DNA from: Cristatella mucedo
Lineage: Eukaryota > Bryozoa > Phylactolaemata > Cristatellidae
Assembly: GCA_009760855.2 (NCBI GenBank)
Contig: WPIO01000162.1
Coordinates: 629,501-693,500, forward strand
Direction of reading: 5' to 3'
Length of the DNA stretch: 64,000 nucleotides
The notes under the pieces: generated by a model
Told to the model about the DNA's origin: nothing
The model's database searches: none
The model's input: the letters and a program-made list of their open reading frames with translations, nothing else
Program-made: the position numbers and the translations under genes
Shown: one piece after another, positions 45,079 to 56,100 of the stretch
How positions within the stretch are numbered: position 1 is the stretch's first letter
Layout: the number at the start of each line of letters is the position of its first letter

Positions 45079-45369
45079 CACAATAGATAAAATCAGCTGA
45101 TTCACGAGAGCAACTCTAGTGGCGGGATAACGGCGAACATAAAAATGCGTTCACTTTTCACAGACTAGAACCAAGCAGCGCTGCACGGTACGTTCGCACG
45201 AACACACGCAGCATCAATGCCTCGATACAATTGAGCAGCAGCACCATCAGCAGCAGCAGCAGCAGGTTGCGACCTTGAATATGGCTAGATAGGCTGCCAT
45301 GCACACTCGCCGGTACCGTAAACTTGTTCGGTCCGAGTTTTCACAGCAAAAAACCAGCCGACATCCGCA

Positions 45370-47435
45370 TCAAAGCTGCCGCTGAGCCGCGCCTGCTTCG
45401 TCGCGGTCCTCGCTCTCCTGCACGACCACGGTCGTAGTGGTCGCCGAACCGCAATCGCCCATGAGCCGGTGCGTGCAGCAATACTTGACCTTGACGAGCA
45501 CCAGCCGTCCGTCGCTATTCGTCATCCTCGCCCACCTTTCCGAGCCTTCGGCCTCCGAAAGCTCCGAGCTCCCCTGGAAGCTGGCCTGCACGTCGATCTC
45601 GCCTCGGCGGCCGCAGGTTGGGCAACCTGCTCGGCACTCGCCGAAGGCTCCTGCGTCACGGCAGGCGGGCTTGGCGAGGGCTGCAGCTGCCGAAAGTAAG
45701 GGCCGGCACGCTGCTGCTTTGTGAGCAGCGGCGGACGAATAAAACTGCTCCGCCTGGCAGCGCCCAGCAGCGCCGCCGTCACGGCGACCGTCGTCGTCGT
45801 CGTCTGGGTGAGTGGCTCTCGCAGCTGGGTCTGGGTCAGCAGACACGCTGCCGCCGCGCCGAGCGAGTTGGCAACAGGTAACAGCACCGCCGGCACGGGC
45901 CGGTCTCGACTGAGACTGTCCGGAGTCCGAAAAGTTGAAGGGCGAAGGTTGAAGCCGAACGACGAGCCGCTTGCCTCGAGGCACCGACTTGCTCGAGGCA
46001 AGCGGCTCGAACCCTCCTTGCCGAGGAGGAGAGACCGACATGTTCATCGGGTTGTTCGCGTCCGGCGTCTGAACTTGGTCCGTTTCGTCGATCGTGCCGT
46101 CAGCAATCGCGAGCTTCAAATCGCCTCGAGCCTCGCGGGCGGCGGGCGAGGATTTACACGCGGCAGCTCCGGGATCGTCAGGGTTCGGGCTTCGGTTGCC
46201 GAGCATTTCGGCGGGGGCTGTTACGCTGGTCGTTCGTTCATTTCGACTATTTAATGCAACGCCGTCGGCTCCAATGAACGCCGGAGGCGATGACGAGGCA
46301 GCAGAAGGCTCAACCTTTGGCCAACCCTTCAAAGGTTCAGCAGAGGACGCGAAACCAGTCGATGCTGCGGTAGTCGGAGGGTGGGTTGCGTGTCCTTCAC
46401 CTCGCTCAGCCACCGGAAAGGTATGGCAGGGTTCGACGTCAGACAGCGGACTGGAGCACTGTCGCAAACCGCGCTCCACGGCCCGATGCAGCACCCCCAT
46501 GAGATTCTCAAAGGTCGCCGGCTGTGCCGACAGACTGCCTTGAGCTGGCACATCCTGGCGATCTCCTTGCGGCCACTGCAGCAGAAACAGTGCGCTGAGA
46601 TCGGTGGGTGGTTCGACATTCTCCCGTTGAAAGACTTTGGCCGCAGCTTCTTCCATGTACCTGGCCAACGAAATTTTGCCGTTGCCACCACGATCGAAGC
46701 CACTGTCACTGCTCAAGCCTCCCAGTTCACTGAGGTCATCGCTCTGCTGCTTATGACGCTTCGCATGCTGACCCGAAACATCAGAGAGAGTCCAGCTTGA
46801 TTTTTGTAAATCGTGATTTCGTGCTTTCCGTTTCGCTGAACGCACCGAGTCGTGCTGGTCGTACGCGACGAGCGGTGCCACACTTCCGCGATGAGGGCTA
46901 CTCGAGTTCGCAGGAGTATTTCTGGCCGAATCGGGTGGAAATTCGACAGGGGAGCCACGTCCGCTGTTCGCGAAGGCGCCAGGCAGAGGAGGAGACTTGA
47001 GATCGTCCCGAGTTTTGAAAGGCGACGAACGAGGAACGGTCGTCGGCAAGGAGTCCCCGATTTCCTTTGGGCTCTCATTGAAGGACACCCCGGCCGGCAA
47101 GATTGGCATCGCGACGTCGACTGCTGATTTGAAAAGTGGCGCACTTCCACCGGACGAGTTGAGACTGCGATACTGGTGCCTCCGGCTTGGCTCGATATCG
47201 GCCGCGACTTGCTTAGACGAAGGCTCGACGGGTAAGGGCAGCCGCGACTGTGCAGCCGCGACAAGCTGCTCTGCAGCCGGTGGTTTCACAAAGACTTGCC
47301 GAGCTGCGGCTGCACCATCCGACGCTCGATCTGTTTGATGCCAGATGCGACCGCTGCCATAGCCAGGAGAGACGGAAGCCATCTTTGAGTCGGACCTCGA
47401 GTGATGTACAGCCCTATGAGAATGCACGTCGCCAA
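45370..47435 (-). CDS. PLDLS gene exon B (last)
   Basis: 2066 nt, entered in phase 1 at ggtctcattttcag|ttggcg, a strong pyrimidine tract. It is open for 688 codons, which is far above chance here. The product is Ser/Pro/Ala-rich, mostly disordered, with the Cys/His cluster in the last 90 residues. Several antisense frames are also long because of the GC-rich bias. Confidence 0.85.
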
Positions 47436-50400
47436 CTGAAAATGAGACCGTGAATTGGCGGTAAGCTAACCGAAATACAAGCTAGTAGCAAAAGCGATTC
47501 ACGTAGCTCTGCAGAGCACCAACGTCACACCTAGCTAATCGAGACCCTAAGCATAAACGTACATGAAGGCTAATATAACTATTTACAAAATATAATAGCG
47601 AAATCGCAGCAAAATCTCGGAGCACATCAAATCCTGCAGCTTAGACAAGAAACAACCAGGGCGAAACCAACCTTCGCTCAACTAAAATAGCCTGGGCCAG
47701 TAACCAAAAAACGGCTAAAGTAAGACACCAGCCAGCAGCAAGACACATTGTTTTAATGCTGTTCATCTGCATAAATCAACTTGAAAGTGCAGCCTGCATC
47801 AACTTGAACAAAGCTAGCGTTAATGTAATCCTATTAAAACTGAACAGAAGAATGTCTTGGGGTGGTACATACAAGTGGGATAAACTCGGACCCGTGCGAT
47901 TCCCTTTTGGCTGGGCTACCAAAGAAAGCTATTATACCACTACAGCTGACTATGAATATGGCTGCAAGGCTGGTCTTCAAATCCCAGCGGTTTGAGCACG
48001 TGTCTCCTTTGCTGAAAGAGCTAGGATGGTTGCCGGTTGAGCCAAGGATACAGAGCAAAGTTCTTATGCTGACCCACAAGGCCTTCCACGGCTTGGCTCC
48101 TTCGTACCTAGCTGAACTGCTGCATCAGTTTCAGCCTGTTCGCACCCTCAGGTCCTGTGTGGACAATAAATTAGCTGTCCCATTCCTCCGCTTAAAGACA
48201 GTTGGCGACAGAAGCTTTAGCTCTGCACGTCCTAGACTGTGGAACTCGCTTCCACAATTCTTACGTAACGACATCTACTCTCCAACTGCCGACTATGGCA
48301 CATTTTTTTTCAGCGGTCCTGAACTGCTACTTCTATGCTACTCACTACCTCAACTGCTCTCCTAAGTCGCTATGCTTCCCACTTTCTCTTTGTTGTGTGA
48401 GACGAAGTCTGTTGGGTACCGAATGCGTACCGAAAGCCGCTTAGGCTGTGAGTTCGGTATACAAAACTCTCCTACGTAACACCCAAATGGTCTTTATGAC
48501 TTTGTGGAGTTACTGAAGGAGATACATTACATTACATTACGATTCATCGGTATTGAAGAGTCAGTCAGTCATAGCTAGGGTCTGCCAACCAGAGAGCCAT
48601 ATAATTCGTTTTATGTAATTCATTTATATAGCACCCCAAGAGAACTTAATCTCCATTCAGGCGCTTCACAAATGCCTCGGGGCTCGAGCCAGCCCACGAC
48701 CTTGGTCGGGGCGAGCACCGTAACCGCTAGACCAAACCAGCTAAGCTTTTGGCCGGCGATTCCTTCATGAACTCGGTCTTTGATTTTAAAATTAAAATTT
48801 CCCCGCGATATCGAGTAGCTGGTTTCTGTTATTTAATCAGGAAGACTTGCCTCCTCCTGCCTGTAAGTGAAGACGGGGAAGTAACTTAGCACGCCCGAGG
48901 TAACTCGGAAGGTCAAAACTCCACGCGAAATTATTGGAGGCATTCTGCTAAGGTCGGCGAAGCAATTCAATTTAGTAAGTTACTTAAGCAAATACTAGTG
49001 TTCAATGCCTTGGGACTCGATTAGCTGAGCCATATTAATTGACTTATAATAATAATAACAATAATAATAATAATGCACTTGATTAAGCGCCCTCAGAGAA
49101 CCACTCAAATCTGCAATCTTAAAATTTCTTCCTAGGCGCTTCACATTGGCTGCAAAGGGAAGCTCGATTGAATGGTGATTAATATAATGCTTAATAAGCA
49201 CGAATAACATGGTTGGGGTGACATGCACAGGGTCAGCATGCAAATATGGTTAGTGGCAGCATTCGCAGTGTCAGCAAGCATAAGCACATCAAGGACGAAT
49301 CACAGGGACGCACTCGATGCTGTCCTAAATAGGTGTATTTTTTAAGTTCTTTTTAAATGTGGTCAAGTCAGGGAATGCTGTGACGCAAGTCGTGAGTGAG
49401 TTTCAGGCTTTGGGAGCATACGAACTAAATGCACGGTCTCCAAAGGATTAGAGGTTCGTACGGGGTGTTGATAACTGCTGGATTCCGAAAAGCTGGTGGC
49501 ACGATGCTTGGCCTGGTAGGGAGTAGATCTGAGAGATAGGCAGGAGCCAAAGAATTAAGTGGCCTAAAAGAGAGCGACAAAAACTTGACGTCGATCTGTT
49601 GCTTGACTGGTAGCCAGTGCAGGTCGACGAGAAGTGGTGTGATGTGGCAACTGCGAAGCTCACGACAGACAAGCCTAGCTGCAGAGTTTTGCAGCATCTG
49701 TAATCGCCTGATTGTACATATAGGCCAAGCAAGCAGTGAGTTACAGAAGTCAAGACGGCGTAATGCTTCTTTTGAATATCGCACAGCAGAAATTATTCAT
49801 TGACGACCGCTAGAATAAATATATACACATTGTTACTCAAGTAGTTGATGATCACTGCAAGTCTTCTCGTATTTATGTATGTATCTCAATCCGTAACTCC
49901 ACAAAGCCACAAAGACTACTTGGGTGCTTCGCGAGAGTTTTTTTATAGCACACTTGCAGTCTAGGCGGCTTTAGTACGCATTTGATAGCCAAAAGACTTC
50001 ATCTCATGCTATGAAGATAAAGTGAGAAGCATAGCTGAGTCAAAAGATCAGTAGAGGTAGTCAGTAAAATGGAAGTAGAAGCTGAGGACGTCTGAAAATG
50101 TTGTGCCGTAGTCTGCAGCAGGAAAGTAGTTGCCGTTGCATAAGAATCGTGGAGCTCCACCGTATAGGACCTGCAGAGCTAAAGCTTCTGTTGCCAACGG
50201 TTTTTAAGAGTAGGAATGAAAAAACTGTATTATTGTTCATATAGGACCACGAGGTACGAGGAGGCTGAAACTGGTGCAGCTGTTCAGCTAGGTATGGAGG
50301 AGCCAAGCCGTGGCCAGTCCAGTCGGTCAGCCTAAGAACTATTGCTCTGTATCTTTTGATCAACCGGTAGCCATCCAAACATTTTTTTTTAGCAAAGGAG

Positions 50401-53045
50401 ACAACACGCGATCAAACTCGGGGATTTGCAAACTAGCCTTCTAGTCATATTCATCACCAGCTGCAGTGGCCTGGTGGTTTTTTCTGTAGCTTAGTAAAAA
50501 GGGAATTACAATAATCTAGCTAAAACAGAACTGAGAAGCTAATTCATTTTTAGCAAGCCACGTTGGAAGACAGTTCCTAATTTAGAGAGGGACTGAACGA
50601 GGTGGCTAGCTGGAAGCAGTCTTCTTAATGGTTTTTAAAATATCGGCAGCTGTTGAAGGCGACACCTAAATTCAATGCACCTGGCGAAGGTCACACAACA
50701 GTCTCACCTATTAGAAGAGCCAAGCATTCTAATCCAGCCATACGCTTGTGTTATCTATCAGCAGTAGTTCTGTTTTATCGTCCTTTGGTTTAAGGAAATT
50801 TGTTTACATCCAGGATCGAAGGTCTGCATGGCATGCATTCAGTTTATCAGTTGCTGCAGCAGATTTCGACGGTTCAAATGACAAATACGGTTTTGTATCG
50901 TCAGTATGAAAGAGATATCCTTTTCAATAGGCCTGAATCGCTTTTCCCAGAAGTTCAGTATAAATACAGAATAGTATAGGACTGAGGACGGGTCTTTGAA
51001 AACTCCACAGGTGTGACTAGTCTAGTGACTGTATGACTAATAACTGGTGGATTAGACCTGACCGTCATACGGCACGGATTGAAAACGATCGGACAAGTAC
51101 AATTTTAACCGCGGCAGTGCCTCGTCTGCCATACCGCTCGTTGATCTCTTGTTCTATACCTCTCCCAGGCAAGCATACCGCCGAGTGATCCGAGTGGCAC
51201 ATGGGCACAGTGTTTAATCAGGTCCTTCATAGATAAGATGGAGCGGACTAAGGACTCCCACTGACGTCACTGACGTCCAAGCCGAACCGCAACCCCTTAT
51301 CGCCAAGCTCTACATTGCGATAACCTCCTTCACTCCTTACTAAATGCATCGCTGATCTTAAGTCTCCCAGGCTAACCAAAGATCTCCATCTCTCAAGATA
51401 CTGCCCAGCGAGTGTCCCTTGAAAGTCGCATCGAGACCTGTCGTTGCTCACCATAGTAAATGTTGTAGGATATGTGCATGCTGACCCTGTGCACGTCACC
51501 TCTGACCCTATTATGCTTATTGTCACTGAGTGTGCTACGACTTAACATTCGATCGTGAATGACTCCTTTGCAGCAGATGTAAAGTGCCTAGAAAGAGATT
51601 TAAGTTCTTCGATGGCATAATACAAATGTATGTATTTTTATTATTATAATTATCTATGTGTGTGCAAGATTTCCTTTCCAGTGACGCCCCTTATCATCTG
51701 GTAAAAAGGAATTGAGGCCGCTCATTGAAAAGTCCACCATAGAGATCGTGAGAGTATGGGTAGCTCTCGTCCAGTCTCGCTTCTGCCGTGCTTATTCCAG
51801 ACAAAAATCGGCCGAGCAGCTAGACGACTAGATCAACTGATTAGATTTGTAAGCTCCCATTGGCATTTAGAACTTCCATTCTTCGGAAATTACTTGGCGT
51901 TGACCGTGAACATGAACGACACTGATCAGGATTCTCTCTGCCGATGCACCTTTGATTTATTATCATTTTTATAATCTAGATAAGCTGCACTAGACACTAT
52001 TGACCACCTGATCCTTTTCAAGAACCTCTCCACCGGCCTGGGTGTCACTCGCAATAGTGATAAACTGCTTAGGTCCTAATTCAAGAGATGTCACATTGCA
52101 AATGTAAATGGCTGTCAATCATCCACGGACTCCATAAAAGATGGGGTACCCGGAGTTCGGGCTTAGGAAATCTTCTCTCAATTACATGTACTCCACCCTC
52201 TTGGGTTGGCTACTAACAACTTCCTAAGGCTTAACAATGATGAGACCATTATAACAGCCATGGTCAAGCTTTGTGTCACCCTCACGTTGGATAAATGCAA
52301 ACTCGAAGATTTGTTTATCTAGCCTCACTCTTGTGACTTTTGCCCGAAATCGAGTTTGACTATTCTAAAAAAAAGTTCCGTTAAGAGAGCACATCTCGTC
52401 CGCGTTCCAATCAGCTACATTACTGCAAAGTAACATTTATTAAAATTATGGCCCATATAGATAAGATGGGACAACCAACTGTGAATAGTTCACCTTTTGC
52501 AATATTGCATCAAGGATACGGCTATTTCCGTGACCGGCGTGCTGCCATGTGTAATGCACATATTGATTGTGCAGCCTTTGCAATAATGCGATCAATCTTA
52601 ATTACAAAGGTAATTGCAATTCGTCCTTTGTGTGCTGGTATGTGCTCCCAGACATTATGCCTGCTGCTACTAACCATATCATGGACCCTCTGTGCTTGTC
52701 ATATCTAACAATGCTTTATGACATTGCTAATATTACCACTAATCATTTGGTCATCCCTTCTTTACAGCAGTAAAGTCCCTAGATTCAGTTCCACAAGGGT
52801 GTTATATAAACGTATTATTATTATTATTAGTCCCTTCATACAGGACTTCTGGCCTGTGCCTTTCATCGTCAACTGCAGGCAGAAAACTGTGCATCTCGCC
52901 TGTATGCTGCCAATAGAATGCTACGTTACTAATTATGGGCAAACCCGGTGTGACCCGGTTGTTTATCAAGCATGATATTATCGAAGCCTCTTAGCCTTGG
53001 ACTTTAACAGCCAATTTAAGAGAGCTTGTCGTTTCCTTCCAAGTG

Positions 53046-53083
<38 letters not shown>

Positions 53084-53095
53084 TATATATAATAT

Positions 53096-53129
<34 letters not shown>

Positions 53130-56100
53130 AATCCTAGCTGATTAAACAGCCTCTTTTTGTATAGTGACAGAAGAGCCTGTATGGCTATCACCACCGCTTG
53201 CAGTGGCGATAAAGGATCGCCCACTGCAGGAATCGAACCCACGACCTCGGGACCAAGGTCGTGAAAGCAACCACCTTACCTAGTGTGCCATCACGGCTCA
53301 CGTCTAGATTACTCCAGTTCGCTTGAGAGAGAGGGAGGAGGCATAGTGACTGTGGCCCAGTGGCCCAGTGGCCCAGTCTGGCAGCAGCGGTCCAGCACCG
53401 GGCAGGGAATCGCTACGTAAATCATCAATCAGCCTCTGGGAGATGATCCAAGGTTGGCAGACCGTTCAGTCGGCTTGGTGGCACTTATGAAGCTGCCGGC
53501 CAGTGGGCATAATACAGTCCCAGAAGGCAGTGAGCAGGATACGATCCCGGATTCCACAGGACAGGGTACAGTCCAAGATTTCACATGAACGGAGCTAACA
53601 GCTTCCTCAGATCTAGCAAAGCCCAGTGAGGCCATCGGCCAAAAAAACAGCAACGCCTAGCTCTAGTGCACGACCTTTACCATTTCCGTTCGGTTGCAAT
53701 AGCTCTCAGCACCTCATACCTCCGACCCCTGAACGACCCCAAGCATTACCAACCGACTGCTTTGCCTAGCCCCTAACCCCCCCCCAGTCTATTATGGCCC
53801 AGTGCTTTGTTCAGTGCTGCTAGCATATTTGCTAACTACGATGTAAAGGAAGCGTGATCAAATATACTAGAAAGACCGTGCCCACAAGTTGTAGAAAACT
53901 ATTTGAAAGACTTGCATGCAATCAATAAAGTTCGTAAATAGGATTAAGCACAAAGGGACTTGTGCCTGGTTGCTGCAAAACTCCGAAGCTGGGCGTGTCT
54001 GCCGTGAGCAGCTGCTGCCACATTATACAGCTTCTCACGGACCTGCATTGTAACCACCACGCAGCATATCGACTTGGAGGCTCTGTCAATCACATTTAGT
54101 TCCATTCGTTCTCTTGCTCCAGCCTACCTATATGAACTACCTCCCAATCATGCTAGGTATCATCGTACTACCCTGCTCTGACGACTTAGGAATCATTTAG
54201 GTTTGCCTCTAACCAACCACAGCCAGCCATTCGAGACCATGCCTTTTGTTCATACGCTCTCAAAGCCAAAAAGTCATACTCAACTACAGTCACGATATCC
54301 TCTGACATGACAATACTTAAGCATAAGATAAAAGTGCACCTGTTTCTCGTAGCATTTTCCGGGTCCATATGAATCGTCTTCTGTATAATAAGGCATGCTG
54401 ATGCTGTCCACTATCGCTAACCTGTTGACATGCTTACTTTCAAACATATCTAAAGTGCCCAAGACGATATATATTTCATTTTACAGCCGTGTATAAATAT
54501 TTTCTTTGGAATACCGTCTTCATCGTTTCACGGTTCTAGGTGACCTAGCCAATAGATAGATGCATCTCGTCAGGAGAAAAGATGTGGGCCGGTATTCTAA
54601 GCTTTAGATGTCGTCAACACTCACTGCCAAATATGTATCAGCAAAACATTCAGTTGGATGATGGAGAATCAGGCAGAACATACCAAATTACACTGACCCA
54701 CAAGGCCAAGGCCACGGCTTGGCTCTTCCATACCTAGCTGAACTGCTACACCAGTTTCAGCCTCCTCGTGCCCTCGAGGCCCTGCATGGACAATCAATTA
54801 TATTAATAACAATAATAATAATGCATTTGATAAAGGGCCCTCAGAGAACTCAGACAAACAACATGAATAACATGGTTCGGGGTGACATGCACAGGGTCAG
54901 CATACAAATGGGGTTAGTGGCAGCATGCAGTGTCAGCACGCACAAGCATATAAAGGAAGAATCACAGGGACCCACTAAATGCTGTCCTAAATAGGTGTTT
55001 TTAAGTTCTTTTTAAATGTGGTCAAGTCAGGGGATGTTCTGACGCAAGTCGGGAGTGAGTTTCAGGCTTTCAGAGCATACGAACTAAATGCACGGTCTCC
55101 AAGGATTTGAGGTTTGTACGAGGTATTGGTAAACTGTTGGATTCCGAAAAGCGGTGGTACAATGCTTGGCCTGGTGGAGGAGTAGATCTGAGAGACAGGC
55201 TGAAGCCAAAGAATGAAGCGACCTAAAAGTGAGCGACAAAACCTTGAAATCGATCCGTTGCTTTACAGGTAGCCAGTACATGGTCGGCAAGAAGTGGTTA
55301 GCTGTTCCATTCCTCTGCTTAAAGACCGTTGGCGACCGAAGCTATTGCTCTGCAGGTCCTAGAATGTGGAACTCGCTTCCGCTGATTCGTATGCAACGAC
55401 AACTAATCTCCTGCTGCCGACTATGGCACATCTTTTCCAGACGTCCTGAGCTGTTAATTCCATGTTACTCATCACCTCAGCTGCTCTCCTGACTTTGCTA
55501 CGCTTCCCAGTTTCTGCTTGTTGCGTAAGACGAAGTCTGTTAGCTACCGAATGCATACCGAAAGCCGTGAGTGTGCTGTGTATGAGCTAGTCTGTGATAC
55601 TTATACTGACACAAATAAACTTGAGTTGGTCTAAATTGTGTAAAAGTGAGGAGCAGGTACAAGCTCCAGGGAGATGCATCGTTACAAAGGAGACTATAGA
55701 AGGAACAAAAAATCCATAATATGTGCGATGGTTTTAGCTAAGCTGAGGGTTTATAGGCGACGGTTTTAGCTAAGCTGATGGTTTATGGGCGATGGTTTTA
55801 GCTAAGTTGATGAACCCCACAAGGTTGGCGTTCCATGTCTGGACTTATTTCTTGCATAACGCTTATGGAGGGTTTATTTTCGTTCTTCTCTTCATTGCCT
55901 TAAGTATTTACATTATTTCCACTGGGCCATCTCGTTTTGCCATAACGCTATATTACTTCTGCTACCAGTAACAGACGCATATTTTGAGTACTGGCGAAGC
56001 GTCTAAGCCCGAATTCGATCGGTTTATGATCCTGCTCAACATGACAGAGTTGCTTTCAGCTTTTCAAAAATAAATAAAACAATAAAAACGTTGACCTGAC

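Larger units (their letters stand above)
43256..45369. other. 3' flank of the PLDLS-motif gene
   Basis: A short LINE-A tail at 43732-43792 (minus), a possible very old SINE-2 at 44545-44665, a CAG-rich patch near 45240-45265. No other gene was seen. Confidence 0.5.

Noticed and set aside
45437-47338. Long plus-strand frames opposite PLDLS exon B
   Set aside because: GC-rich antisense shadows of a well-supported minus exon with strong splice phase agreement.
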